From: Macrobrachium rosenbergii | Taxonomy: Eukaryota; Arthropoda; Malacostraca; Decapoda; Palaemonidae | Direction: 5' to 3' | DNA: 64,000 bases | Assembly: GCF_040412425.1 (NCBI RefSeq) | Contig: NC_089762.1 | Coordinates: forward strand, 19,773,202-19,837,201 | Shown: positions 45,474-57,950 of the stretch, in pieces | Position numbering within the stretch: the first letter of the stretch is position 1 | Layout: each line of letters opens with the position of its first letter | Made by a program: the position numbers and the translations under genes | Notes under the pieces: model-generated | Told to the model about the DNA's origin: nothing | The model's database searches: none | The model's input: only the letters and a program-made list of their open reading frames with translations

Positions 45474-47368
45474 CTGTATATTTCCGAGTATAAGGCGACA
45501 TATAAATGCTAAAATTTGCCCCTAAAAATTGGGGGTCGTCTTATACTACCATTCTAAAAATCAAACCTTGAATTCCAAGCGATGTTTATTGGTAGGCTAG
45601 CCTCAGCCTTGGTGCAAAAACCACAGACATATGTGAAATGATTGACATTATGAAATAAACTGATAATAATAGCAATAAAACCATTTTCACCTTATATATT
45701 AATGGCATATCTTCATAAGAAATAGACTATTTGAGGAATAATTCCATATCAATGAAATCAACTTTTATCTATGTAAGCCCAGCGGAGAAAATGTAAACAT
45801 CGAGTTGTGGTTGCACTCATAGGAACTATTATCTTTCAGTAACCTTTCAGAAATTTTAACGGTAGTGAAATTATGGTGGTAATAACATTTAGGATAACAT
45901 AATATTAATTTTTACATTAATACACCAGGCTGTTTGTAACTGTTTAGAACAATTCGGTCAAACGAATGATAATTATGTACGATAATTATAGTACATTATC
46001 GTATGGTTGTTAGGGGTTGTTTGTGATTGGCAATGAAACATGTATAAAACAATGGTTTCCCTTTTTGGCGACATGTGTAGGAAAAACGTAACATACAATC
46101 AGCTTTGTTATTTCGTTTATTTTGAATTTCTAACATATCTTTATACAGTATACCATATACACTATACTTGTGTAACGCATGATCTCACGACCGCCAAATT
46201 TTCACCCATAAAAAATTATTTTATCATGTATCTTGTGTATCATGCAAGTTCCTTTTTTGAGGGACCAAATTACAATAAACTAACCTCTTTTCCTCCATCT
46301 CTTTATCCAATCTTCTACTTAAATAAATTAAAAGTAAAAGAGAATGATAAAAGCATCATTAGTAATGTTATACTTGTTTTGCAAACACGTACAGCCATAA
46401 ACAACCGAATGAGAAACAGCTGTTTTGTTATGAAAAACTAAATCAGGTAACAACAGCTGTTTTGCTTGCATTTCAACCATTGTACAATAGTAAACAATTA
46501 CAGCACCAGTTATGTTACAAATGACGTTAAGTAGAATAGGACTGATATACTTTTACATTATACCCTTATTTGCAATGAAGAAAAGATCAGCAAGGAAATA
46601 TACTGCTAAATTTAAGCTGCAAGATGTAGCTGAAGCTGACAAAACAAATGTTCAAGCGCTAATGACTATAAATTACCATGCATCGGTGACATGGATGAAA
46701 CTCCCCTAAACTTCTATACGCTGTCAAACTTGACCGTATATAAAATTGCAGATAAAAGCATTTTAATCAAAACTACTGGGCATGAAAGAACACATTTAAC
46801 TGTAGTTTTAACATGTATGGCAGGTGGGACGAAACTTTCCCCCATGGTTATCTTTAAACGGAAACTGAATTGATGCTTAAACCAAAATTCCCGAATGGTA
46901 TCATTGTCCATGTTCATGAAAACCTAAACAATGCAAATGGCGAATGGTAACTGTTTGTATTTTATAATACAATAGTATTATGAGAATACATACAATATTA
47001 TTTGATACAGTGAAGTAAAGCATAACTTTTTAAAAGATCCATGGAAAAGATGCATATTCGTTATGTTTGTATTTTATAATACGATACTAACATTACATAC
47101 ACTGTACGCTAATTTTATATCTTGCATATGATGCGACCCCTTAAAATTAGCTTCAAAATTAGGTCTTCAAAAGTCACATGATAAGCAAGTATATATAGTA
47201 ACCAATATTTCATAAGATACCTGTTGTTGCAAAAGCTAGCCTATATACAGATGGTTTTGTAATTTAGCAGACATCTTATACTACAGATATGAGATAAATT
47301 CATGAAAATTTGCCATAATTTTTGACCTCATCTTATCTAAAGGTCATCTTATACATGGAAATATACGT
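45474..47368 (+). mobile_element. pogo/Tigger-like DNA transposon, 1.9 kb, internally decayed
   Basis: TA-flanked ends are inverted: CTGTATATTTCCGAGTATAA at 45474, and TTATACATGGAAATATACG ending at 47368-47369. A second internal copy of the end motif (GTCGTCTTATACTACC) lies at 45532. Transposase pieces are at 46578-46920. TA target, end sequence and CENP-B/DDE-type protein agree on the pogo/Tigger group. Confidence 0.85.
46578..46920 (+). pseudogene. pogo/Tigger transposase remnant
   Basis: An N-terminal CENP-B-like helix-turn-helix start (KKRSARKYTAKFKLQDVAEA) is followed, after loss of most of the DNA-binding and catalytic N-terminal part, by MDETPLNFYTLSNLTVYKIA and LIKTTGHERTHLTVVLTCMA then MVIFKRKL. 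MDETP holds the first catalytic aspartate of the DDE domain. The remaining catalytic Asp residues are not visible. The frame shifts at least once between the two parts and stops at 46873. The product is nonfunctional. Confidence 0.88.
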
Positions 47369-48539
47369 TAGGCACTCATGGAGGTGCAGTACACACCTGA
47401 GAAGGCCTCCCTTCGGCTGGGACAGGATTGCCTGCCATGCAAGCATAACATACGGCAACAAGAGTTGTCCCCTGTACGCTGGTAACCAATCAGTACAGTA
47501 CTGTGCCCAGAGCACATCTCCAAGATGGAACACTGGGAGAATGAGAATCTATGCAAAAGCCAGCGGTCAGCATTCAGCTACACCTGCATGGTTCTAAAGG
47601 CAAATAATTGTTAAATTCCTTATAATCTCTTGCATATGGAAATGGATCCTCTACTAGAGAGGAAGCTGATACACCAATCCACTATGGACCTCTCTCAGGA
47701 TTGTGAACATTACAACTCAAACCTAATAGTATAGAACCACTAACCAAAGATGCTGGAGCAGATCGCAAACAATCTGAACTATTGCCCTGAAAGCAATCAT
47801 GCACACACAGCAGTAGATAAGCTAGAGAATTGGGCTCAGTACAGTGTGATACCTGGGCACTGGGTGTGCATGAACAAGCAAAGTGTACAGGTATAGGTAA
47901 TATATAGAGTTCAAGCATTGATACTGCATGAAAATGCACAGCATATGGGCATAGACTCTGCACTTCCAAGGCACAAGCATTGACACTGCATAAATATGTG
48001 CAGTGCATGACCACCGGTAGTGGACATGCAAGAGCTAAGCACAAGCCAGAAATGTGCAAGAGAATGGGCAAGCACCTGGTGCTGTTGCAAAGTCAGAAAA
48101 AACAAATTGCCTTACAGCCATTAACATATCAACCCAAAATTAGTATGAAGGTAAAACTTAAAGCAAGCTAGTAACAAACAAAACTGAAAGAAAGACTGTT
48201 CAAAAAGGAAACAAACTACTTACTTTGACAGTTGCCCACCAGCAAGTAAACACTCCCATGTCTAACAATTATCACACTCATTTTACCAGTTTTAAAGGAA
48301 AAAATTAATAAAAACCATCATCAGAGTTAATATTAAGATAGCAAGGAACTACATGATAATGCTAATGCAAATTCAGAAATGAAAAATGTGTGAAAATTTG
48401 AATATTCTTCAGTCAAACTTAACAGGTGTATTTGACTGGACAGACATTGGAGGGTGCTTTGGAGCCTGGATGTGCAGATGACAAGAAGGAAACTTCTGCT
48501 TTTGTCGCTGGAAAATGACCTTGTGCACATTTAAGGCTA
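47369..48539. other. intron, no gene recognised
   Basis: No family motif was seen on either strand. Short open frames at 47322-48171 overlap each other on both strands and show no conserved residues. Confidence 0.4.
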
Positions 48540-48840
48540 TAGGTAGTCCCCGCTTATCGGAGGGCTCGGTTATTGGCAATCCAGTTTTACAGGGCTTGTC
48601 TAGTGACAAAAATCGGCAATTTTCGGCACTGAAACCACCTATTTCCACTTATCGGTGCTGATAATTGGGTATTGGCACTGATACATACCTAACAGAGGTG
48701 CCAGTATCCAGTTATTTGTGCCGATTTTCAGTTATCGGCGCTGGTAAGCACCGAAAATTGCCAATTTTCAGGTATTGGCGATTTTCGTTTATCATCACAC
48801 CATCAGAACAGAACCCCCGCTGATAACCAGGGACTGCCTG
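48540..48840. mobile_element. short TIR element (MITE-like), copy 3
   Basis: The third copy of the family at 8157 and 8651. It begins with a diverged (T)AGGTAGTCCCCG and ends CCAGGGACTGCCTG, flanked by TA. It is about 30-60 bp longer than the others because of extra TTATCGGCGC-type sub-repeats. Confidence 0.8.
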
Positions 48841-50195
48841 TATTGGAAAATACATGTGTGAGAATAGACAAGAACTCAAAAACACCATTTATTTTTCAGA
48901 GAAAGAATTTTGGTCTGTAACCAAAAAAAAGAGTTACAAAACATTGATCTAATCAGAATACCATCATTAAATACCAAGAAAACAGTCACCCACATAGCTA
49001 TATGTTATAACTGCCATCATCCATGCCTTTAAGCTGGATGTCCCAATTATGCAAAGTTGCTCCTTGGTAAATCACATGAGTACACTCAGTTTCCTAAGAA
49101 GATAAATCAAAAAGAGCACAGGCACAGATCTCTTTCAGCAATGAAAACAATCCAAAGGTGATACTATGGTCCTTATCAGCCTTAAATCCCAAGGCAATTA
49201 TGAACATCTTGGCCGCCTCTCTTTCAATGAACAGCTTCTCCCAGTGCTGTTAAAAAGCAAACAACAGCAAGAGTTTTAAATCCTCATACCAGCCAATAAA
49301 TCCAAAAATTATTCCATTATAATCTGATCGTCCAATTCCTTAGGATGGTCAAATAAACATGGTACAGCCTTTATCATTATTATCTTGTTGGATCTGTTAG
49401 CCCATCTGTTCATGTCCTTGACTAAAAATGGGAGGCTCTCCATCTCCTCTATGACTGGCAGTAAGATGGAAGAAAGGCATTAGGGATGGAGGTAAGGTAA
49501 AAGGCTAAAATGTGGGTGCAGCCACAGGATGACGGGACAGTGCAACAACCTTTAGTGATGCTACAATGCGCCACATGAAATGTACTTATGGCACTGCTCT
49601 CTTACAGGGTCAACTGAAACACTGGCACTTTATCCTTTGCTACTTCTGCCTTACAATGCTCAGCTTCACTTCAAGAGGCAAACTCTTGTGCATCTTGGGT
49701 TTAATGGCCTTATCACACTTGAATACAATCTCAACAGTACACTGAACAGCCCAAAGTTCCAAAGAATGATTTCAATGTGATATCCACAATGTCTCAACAT
49801 GGAATTGAAAAAGTCTGGATTATAGTCAGGCACCTTTACTATGATTACCAAATACTGACTCACAAGCAGTCAAGAATCAGATGGCTCATCTGTGTGTAAG
49901 TCATGTACATTATGTTCTGTCTCTGTATTACTCAGTAAATCTTCCAGTCACACCATTGCCATTCTAAATGTATATTTTTAAAAGGTGTAGTTGATCAAGA
50001 CAATTTATGATTCCAACAAAAAATTATTTTCTCTCATCTTGTATCACATACATAAAAAATCTTATATCAAATGATAGTTCATATAGACAAATGTGGAAAT
50101 TACCCAACAACAGAACAATGCAAATTCAGTTAACTGTTACATTTTTATGTTGACACTTATACAGAAGGAAGATTGATGACATGGTTACCACTTAC
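48841..50195. other. intron, no gene confidently recognised
   Basis: A minus-strand segment near 49660-49760 reads KPKMHKSLPLEVKLSI in one frame, loosely like a Tigger transposase N-terminus. Supporting domains are absent, so it is not called. Confidence 0.35.
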
Positions 50196-50283
50196 CAAAA
50201 CTGCTTGTTTTTCGCCAACTGAACTCAAAGGTATGTCTAGATGACCCTGTATCCGGTGTTCTCGGTTTGCTGTTGTCTCACCA
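50196..50283 (-). CDS. TIGAR-like phosphatase, exon 2 of those found (88 bp)
   Basis: The exon starts after TTTTTCTAG with the last base of a histidine codon, then reads GETTANREHRIQGHLDIPLS and SVGEKQAVL to GTAAGT. Joined to the upstream exon (ending VR-CA) it completes the RHGET phosphohistidine motif. NREHRIQGHLDIPLS corresponds to the N-terminal loop and IQG motif of the family; in 2,6-bisphosphatases this loop contacts the sugar phosphate. Entry phase is 2 and exit phase is 0, both matching neighbours. Confidence 0.93.
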
Positions 50284-50459
50284 CTAGAAAAATACAAAAG
50301 TGAGATAAATGAATAACAAATACAGACAACTTCCAGTTAAAAACTAAACATTTTAAAGCAATTTTCAAGTGCTATAATTAACACACTACAGTATATTTGT
50401 CCACAGCAAACCCATCAATCATACTAAGCCCACACTGAAGTCATAATCTCCAAAGACAA

Positions 50460-50745
50460 AGTATACCTTAGTTTAACCAGACCACTGAGCTGATTAACAG
50501 CTCTCCTAGGGCTGGCCCAAAGGATTAGATTTACTTTACGTGGGTAAGAACCAATTGGTTACCTAGCAACGGGACCTACAGCTTATTGTGGAATCTAAAC
50601 CACATTATAGCGAGAAATGAATTTCCATCACCAGAAATAAATTCCTCTAATTCTTCATTGGCCGGTCAGAGAATCGAATGCGGGGCCAGCAGAGTGCTAG
50701 CTGAGAATGGTACCCACCCGTCCGATGAGGAACCTTCTCTCAAAT
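50460..50745 (-). mobile_element. tRNA-related SINE, copy 3 (minus), with the best-preserved head
   Basis: The body matches the 45137-45416 copy. On the minus strand the head reads GTACCATTCTCAGCTAGCAC and CTGGCCCCGCATTCGATTCT, with A-box-like and B-box-like (GCATTCGATTC) stretches, supporting tRNA origin. It lies 180 bp upstream of the host exon acceptor at 50283. Confidence 0.82.
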
Positions 50746-51300
50746 CCAATCTTAAGTCTTTAAGACAACAGAAGAGTTATGAGTGGCTATCCACACATGT
50801 GCAACTGTGAACCATCAGCTGGAAGAGACTACCCAGCTTATTCTATTGCATCTCTTGTGACTGTGAACACTGTTGAGTCACCTGAGCTTTGCTTTGACAA
50901 CCCAAATGTTTATTCCATTTTCATCCCCCTTTTTCATTCATTCTTTTCATTCACTTTCACCTCATCTCTTTTCATTCACTTTCACCTCATCTAACTAAAT
51001 GATTTTCTTATCTTTAATCTTTAAAATAATGAGTGAATACAGTATTTGTAATTACAGGTACTTGGATTGTTCATAGTCAGTGTCCTGTAACAGTGTCCTG
51101 TAAGTATCACTGTTTAAATATTCAGAATTTACTGAATCTTCCATTCTTAACTCTGGGTGGTACAAATTCAATAATTGTACTTATATCAATGTCAATTCTT
51201 AAGTAAAATTCACAGAATTCTGGTACTTTAGTATCCATTTGTTCATTTACTACAGCATGAACTGGTCAGGAGCTAACAGCAAGGGCTAAGCTGCTGATTT
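50746..51300. other. intron, with a 24-bp duplication near 50944
   Basis: The only structure is a direct duplication of TTTTCATTCACTTTCACCTC at about 50945-50994. No gene is seen. Confidence 0.5.
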
Positions 51301-54300
51301 ACCTTTTGTATAAGGGGTGATAATTTTATTTTTAATGCTAATTGCCTGATAAGGGCAACTGCTTGTATGGAGATTACCTAAAAACTGCCTTACTCTCAAA
51401 GGTTTATACAAAGGTGTCTAGGGGTAACCCACTCCTGAAGGATGAGAAATTCACCAAGCAGCTGTAGAAAAAAGGACAGTTGGTGTTGGCAGACCCTCCA
51501 AACCAATGCAAATAGATAGTGGGTCATGAGAGGGATGAGGGGAGAGTGAGAAGGAAAGCATGTTCCCTGCTGCTGACAACTGCCCCATGAAGTCTTGTCT
51601 TCTAAGATCAGGCTTCCAGATTCAGCGGTATGAGAAGAAAAAGATCAAGCACTGATGAAGTAACCTCAAGCAGGAAGTTAATGGTAAAGAAAATGTTGAG
51701 AAGTAAAAAAAAAATACTTTTTGTGTGAAAAGTGTGAACAACATAAAGCAAATAAACAACCACTTCTTCAAGAGAAGAAAAGACATTTACTCAGATGTGT
51801 ATGAACCTCAGTAGGAGCAATGTTTGCTTGAGAGATATGATGGTAACAAACCCCATCAAGTTGGAAACATAGTCTAAATTGGCAAGGGATTGTTGTAAAC
51901 AGAGCATATAGAAGCAAACCCATAGCCACTTGAGGGACAGCTGATGGGGGGCAGAAAATTCCCTAATCTGTAGACCAGGAAACTGGCATTCCCAAAAGTG
52001 GCACTAGGTCCCAAGGAGATGCCCTCATCACTTTTCTGCGGCCTTCTAGCTCATAAACATGACTTTTATGACCTAGTGACACTGCCTTCCAACTTGGCCT
52101 GCTACAGTGTACAGTAATAGAGTGTTATGGTGAATGATAGACCTGGACACAGCAAGATCTGAGATGGTACTAACCACAGGACCATGGTCATGATTGTGGC
52201 TGACCAGTAATCATTCACTATCATGTCCCAGGACATACCTAGACAACCTTATATAACTAGCTGGGCATGAGCAGACTCATATATGGGTGATTGTTCACAA
52301 GCACACTTACCACCAAATTCATCTCCAACCCACCGTCATCTACTTCTGCAATCGATATACAGTAAGAATCGACTATTGTATCCAAAGAAGACCAAGTAGG
52401 CAACTGGGCACAAGCAGACTCATCCCCGTAGGAAGGGTCCAACTACTCACCCACAGTCAGATATATACTAAACAAGTTGCAGTGAACATCATCGCTCTAT
52501 AGAAGGATAGCAAAGTCTGTGTGAAGATTTCCAAACCTTCTTACAGAAGGTTGCCTTTTGGACCTTCTTTCTGTGCTTCTTCGACTTTTCGTGACCAGAG
52601 ACACTTCCAACCTCTCCGACAACCACCACTGACAGAGGTAAAGCAGGCATTCCCAAAGGGACATGAGTTGTAAAAGGTTATGCCAAAGCAGCAACAACAG
52701 GAACCAAATGAAAAATGAGAGCAACATGGACAGCAGCAAAGCGATTTTGCACAGAGACTACTGTCAAACAAGAAGTGTCCACCCATACCCAAGGCAAGAA
52801 GCTCCAAGTTCTTGAGGAAGATAAAGAGGGATGAATCCCTCATTAACCCTAGAGAAATCACTGTGCCTTCAGCATTTAGTTTCATGAGAGTGCCTTTGCT
52901 TTCCAATACCAGACCAAACAGCCCATGGGTCACTATTTGAAGGGTTGTTGGTTACAGCAGGCACAACCATGGCACTATCCAACATCCAATTCTGGAAGCA
53001 TCCATGATAATTCCCATCCTGACCAAACTTTCTCTCAGACTGAACCAGGGAGAGCACCCAAGAACAGTGCAAGTGGCAACATGTATGAGAGATCTGTCAG
53101 GAGCAGGTGCAAGCCAAAGGCATAGTCCAGGGTCAGGCCTGTTCCTCCTGTAATACCAAAGGTATCCCAAGTGCTAGTAACTGATTAGTGGAGTGACCAA
53201 TACTAAGCACAGCATGGGCCTCTTAATGGACTTTATTGACAATACCCATTACCAGAAAATCCTCCCAGAAAGGAGTAATGTAGAATGGAGAGCAACAAGG
53301 ATCAGTTAAACTTACTACTTCTCAAGATAATCAGGGCAGACAGGGAGCAAGACTAATGTTCCTTCTATGGGAGAAGAAACACTCAGGACACTCCAGGTGG
53401 GTCCCCCAAGAGGAGACTCCCAACCATCTCCAGCCCATAAGCAAGGACAGGCAGACAAGGCAGGAAGGGCAGAAGAGAAGAATCAGTGTTGCAAAAGTTA
53501 AGTCCTGGAAGACAACATATGAAGCAACTGAAGGTCTAAGCAGCAATCAGGACTCTGACAGAAGAGATCATGGCTGAAGTCTGTCTTCAGGGAGAACTAC
53601 CAGTCTGCTCATGGCTGACTGGAGAAAACTCCAGGAATAACCTAGAAACTGCAGTACAAAACCATTGGTCAAAACAAGGGCAGACTGTGTACATGTCCAC
53701 AGTCACAACCCCAAAAGTCAGACAAAGAAAGCATAAGCTCCTCTGCTCTCTGAACACATTTTGAGCACATGCTGGAACTGGAGAGGGTTATATGCAGAGT
53801 CCTTCAGAAGACCAAAACAATGACCGGGCTTAAGCTTGTGTCTGAAAAAGGACAAGGGTGCATGCATACTTCCAGATCTCCACCAACACAATCTACCTAC
53901 ATCTCATCACCTCTAAGGAGAGAAAAATGTTAGCCGAGACGGGGCAGTTCAAGACTATGGCCAAGGTCCCGGATGGTCTGAAGACTAGTGAAGGGAGGGA
54001 ACCAAGTGAACCTCCAACAGAAGTCTCACTGAAGGTTGGTCACAAACTCTTGTGACTAACCCACAGCTTCTCCCGGAGTTTTGATCTCAGTGTAGGGGTC
54101 AAGAACTGGCATCTCTTCTACATGACAAATAAATGCTTCAGGGAAGTCACGAAGGATAACACGGAGATGATTCCCAGTGAGAACACAGAGGCAGAACCCA
54201 TGAGTTTATCTGGACATTTATCAATCAACCCCTGCAAAATAAAAAATTGTAACTTTCATAGCTGATAGTATCTAATATACAAACCAGTCTTGCTGTAAAG

Positions 54301-54660
54301 ATGAGTAAGTATTCTGTGTGAACCACAATATAACACCTACAAAGTGGCTAACCTCTAGACTTAATACAAGAACTTGTCAAAGAAAGTTGCCAGAACAAGA
54401 AAAAATGAGATCACTTGTTGTTCAAGTATCCCTAACATATTGAGCAACCACCAACACAATAACAAAAATAATGTAAAGCTTCATAAAACTAAGTTGAATT
54501 TCATGACTACTACCACATCAGACATGGAGATGAATTGACTTGGCGCTGGCTGAAGAAAAAGTGACATTAACAGTCAAGTGAGAGGGGGTGAGCTCCTTCC
54601 CCCTCATTCACTTGCCATAAAAAAGATGAAAGTTTGTATTTTCACAAAAAAAACTACAAT
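51300..54660 (-). mobile_element. possible decayed DIRS family B-like remnant
   Basis: End-like sequence near 51360-51450 (TTTATACAAAGGTGTCTAGG) resembles the segment after the internal complementary region of the other DIRS copies. A minus-strand stretch at 52540-52640 reads SGHEKSKKHRKKVQKATF, a basic Lys-rich segment like a gag linker. Frames are short and no reverse transcriptase or recombinase motif was confirmed, so the call is tentative. Confidence 0.35.
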
Positions 54661-54821
54661 TTCAAGTTAAGAGCTTCAAACACCATGCTATACAAATAAT
54701 AAGTCCAACAGGTAAGAAATGTGTTTCCTCTATCATAAACAAATAAAAACAGTAAAAAACGAGCCGAAGTTTCTTCAGCGCAACTGAGCTTTCTGTACAG
54801 TGTATAATGCTGTATGAAACT

Positions 54822-55195
54822 TTCAGCCACAGCCCATGAAACTCTTAGCTGCAGCCCATGAAACTCAGCCATGGTCTGGTGGTGGCCTCAGCCATGGCCC
54901 ATGAAACTCTTAGCAGCAGGCCATGAAATTCAGCCACATCCCAGTGGTGACCTGTGTTGTTGGTACCTATAGCAGTACCAGAAGTTGAATTATGGCTAAT
55001 TTTAACCTAAATAAAATAAAAACTACAGAGGGAAGAGGGCTGAAATTTGGTATGTTTGATGATTGTAGGGTGGGTGATCAACATACCAATCTGCAGCCCT
55101 CTAGCCTAGGTAGTCTTTATGATCTGAGGGTGGACAGAAAAAGTGCAGACGGACAGACAAAGCCATCACAATAGTTTTCTTTTACAGAAAACTAA
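54822..55195. repeat. dispersed repeat ending in a palindrome
   Basis: The left part holds four degenerate copies of CAGCC(A/C)(C/T)(A/G)GCCCATGAAACT. The right part reads TTTGGTATGTTTGATGATTG and CAACATACCAATCTGCAGCC and ends TAGTTTTCTTTTACAGAAAA, which folds on itself. An internal inverted pair (GAGGGCTGAAATTTGGTATG with ACATACCAATCTGCAGCCCT) also folds. I recall similar sequence from decapod transcripts; that is from memory and unverified. Confidence 0.6.
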
Positions 55196-55580
55196 AAGTG
55201 GATGGCTGATAATCAGGTGGTAAGTGGGTGAACTGGTTTGTATTTTTGTAGAAACAAAGAACAAATGAAGTGAAAATCCAAGGTTATTGCCACAACCAAA
55301 TGATCAAAAAAGGACAATGCAAAGGATTACAGTTTGTGGTGATTTAATGTTTAAAAATTATTAAAATAAAGATTATAGCAAAATATTTTGGGGCAATAAG
55401 ACTGAAGATGTTATACATTTATTAGATGTGAAAGGAATGAAGTTTCCTAAACTGGAGGTGCTCAAGGACCCAGATGCATGGTCAGATAGTTGGAGGGGAG
55501 GGGGGGATATCTTCTAGGACATGCGGAGATTGCCACTACCAAAGATTAGGTTAAAGTAAATTAAGTGATAGTTTACTTAC
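55196..55580. other. intron, nothing recognised
   Basis: AT-rich intron between the dispersed repeat and the first coding exon donor. No feature was seen apart from a short poly-G run at 55497-55505. Confidence 0.5.
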
Positions 55581-55654
55581 TGTCGTACAAAAGTAACAGA
55601 GAAGACAACTGGCATTGACCTCCGCATTTCTTTGATGATCTCTTGTAAAAAATC
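55581..55654 (-). CDS. TIGAR-like phosphatase, first coding exon found (74 bp)
   Basis: After a long pyrimidine tract and CAG, the exon contains ATGs at 55627 and 55615 in one frame. It ends MPVVFSVTFVR plus CA before GTAAGT. Joined to the next exon it gives TFVRHGET, the active-site phosphohistidine motif. The beta strand before it (VVFSVTFVRHG) is at the right distance from the start codon: with the second ATG the N-terminus is about as long as the usual TIGAR N-terminus. The first ATG has a purine at -3 and the second does not. Sequence upstream in the exon is open, so more N-terminal coding sequence cannot be excluded. Confidence 0.88.
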
Positions 55655-56637
55655 CTGAAAAAAAAAAAACTCTTGTGATTACAGCTACATAGAAACTAGG
55701 TCTGAACAAGCGTAAGAGTAACAGCATTTCTTCTAAACAAGTTCTAAATATTAAACACACACTTATGGTTTCATTACATAAAAGTAACAACGGCCATAAA
55801 ATACACTGAGTTACAGCAAGTAAGCCGAGGATTCTTTCTGACACTGTACATAATATATATTTTGCATTCTTACATTTCTGCATTTCATAACACAGTTTTA
55901 CCAGTTGTTTTATTGTCACCTTTGGCTGAGAAAATTTGAAAAGGAATTCATGAATCACAAACTGTACCGTACTATACTTAATACAGTAGTTGACTAGACT
56001 AGCTGTTCAATGCTCCTTGCCTGCAGTACACAAAATTCAGAAAAGAGAGTGAGCCAACTAGTAAATGTCAATCCTGAGTATCTTTATGACACAAATCTAA
56101 CAATCGGTGCGCACATAACTCTGTATTCACTCTATGCCATGCCCCCATCTTCCATATATACCGTTGTCCTTTTCAACATAAACTATGAGTATAATTTTTT
56201 AACAAAAACCCAATACTTTTAGATAGTCTATTAATATCCAGACTTTCAACAGAAGAGGAATAGTTCTCTTTTTCACCTGTCTGAGTGCATCCAAACTATT
56301 TCCACTTATCAGAGTGTATCCACATCCTCAAATGCACCTAAGTGTACTGATTATCAAGTGTCTGATGTTCCAAACACATCTATAGCACAATCTCATTTCC
56401 CATAATTTTGTCTGTGGTGTTGATCTGAGATTAACTTGCTCTATTCTTCACTTTATAAGTGGGATTTTCATGGTCATCAGTCTTGGACAGTTCTTTGAGT
56501 GCCTTCCTTCATCTTCCCCAGCACTCGAAGTTGCATTTTTGTTTGTATTTTTGGTGTAAGAATTTGTTCTGGTTGTTAATGAGTTACAAAGTCTTTTTTT
56601 TAACATTTCCTTACATGATAAACTTCCATTCAGTCAG
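55655..56637. other. upstream intron or 5' region, nothing recognised
   Basis: No exon motif was recognised. The stretch runs from the acceptor of the first coding exon to the Penelope-like fragment. Confidence 0.4.
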
Positions 56638-56922
56638 GTGATAAAATTACTTAGTGGTACTGAGGATGGGTTTTTATTGCAATATCTAAAAAACATCCAT
56701 ATCCTTCCAGAGACTTTGAGACTCATTGCTTCCATGGATGTCAAAAGCCTTTTAGCCAATGTCCCTGTTTGTGAAACCATCCATATGATCTTAACAGGGT
56801 ATACCAAGATGAGACTACCATTAATTTGGACTTTCCTTGACCATGCCTTTAATGAATTGCTGGAGTTATTAACAATGAAGAGCCCCTTCAGGGATCAGAG
56901 GCAACATTTATGTCCAAGTTAG
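56638..56922 (+). pseudogene. Penelope-like element reverse transcriptase fragment
   Basis: The 94-codon frame contains FLLQYLKNIHILPE, then SMDVKSLLANVPVCETIHMI and, further on, AFNELLELLTMKSPFRDQRQ. The DVxSLxxNVPxxETI block with its aspartate is typical of Penelope-type reverse transcriptases, followed by the LLEL...F region. The YxDD and GIY-YIG parts are absent. This is a short dead fragment. Confidence 0.75.
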
Positions 56923-57154
56923 TGGTGTGGCAATGACAGCCCCTCCAGTGTCTTATTCACAAACTGTAAATGAGCATCATAGAAGTTTCCTGCCATCCCC
57001 CAGTAACTAAAGTTTAAATTAGGTACACTGACAAAACCTTTCTGAGGTAAAGGATAAAGCAGCTCCAATGCAATTAATATGCTTTCATATGATCCTCTCT
57101 TATAACCCAAGAACAATGAGAAGGTAACCAGATCACAGGTAAGCTAGTTTTGAG

Positions 57155-57950
57155 ATGGCAATGGTCATACAGGTGTTCCCACAATATAGCCCTAATTGCT
57201 ACCTGGGTTCACAGATGGAACATCAATTATTAATATGTCTAAAAGACGAGATTGTCATCATGTCTTTGGTGTCACATCTTTGCAGGCAACCTTTGATGCC
57301 TCTCCAGTTTACCCGTACAGTATCTGGGCCTAGTTATGAACTGGGACAAGTAGGATTTAGATCTATCCAAGAAAATTGTTTATTTGTGGATGACTCTCAG
57401 TGTGTTCACTGCAATAGTCTGGGTTATCCTGGACAGAACTCAGAGCCATCACTTCCTATTTAGTTGTAGCTAAAAGTCATATGCTACCTTATTTCCCTAG
57501 AGGGATTAGTGCCTCACTGCTTTCCTGATCTTTCAAACCTTCTCTCGCTACATGTCTGGCAAGGACTTGTTGCCCTGGACAATTCCATTGCAATGGCATC
57601 TACACAAGGAAGGAAGCTAAGAGACACCATCCAATTACTGTTTGATAGTGGACAGTTTTTTGGGCATAAAAGCATGATGTTATTTTGATTCCAAGGTTTG
57701 TCCCAAACAGAAGGAATCAATCCTCCCTAAAGAGTGGTTGCTTTATTAGGGGCTATACAGAATGTTGTGGAGACTGTATGACACTCTTTAGTGGACCTGT
57801 TTGCCACCCATTTAAACAATCGACTTCCAAATTGCAATTCAGCACTCTGAAACCAAGAGGCACTGGGAATCAAAGCCTTCATAGTTCACTTTCTAGAGAA
57901 ACATGGACATCAACTCAATTTTAAACATGGTTTCTTAAAGGTCTCTTACT
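57155..57950 (+). pseudogene. DIRS-type RT C-terminus / RNase H / DLFA block, plus strand
   Basis: In shifting frames the plus strand shows YLGLVMNWDK at 57321, equivalent to YLGIVIDSEF of the family A reverse transcriptase. It later has VDLFATHLNNRLPNCNSALW from 57791, equivalent to IDLFAIPRNHRLPLYCSP. The RNase H acidic residues are not all visible between them. Stops and frameshifts are frequent. The element is in the opposite orientation to all other DIRS copies in the window. Confidence 0.68.

Noticed and set aside
49580..49863. Possible Tigger transposase N-terminus (HKSLPLEVKLSI) on the minus strand
   Set aside because: Only a dozen residues match the pattern; no DDE motif or inverted ends nearby.
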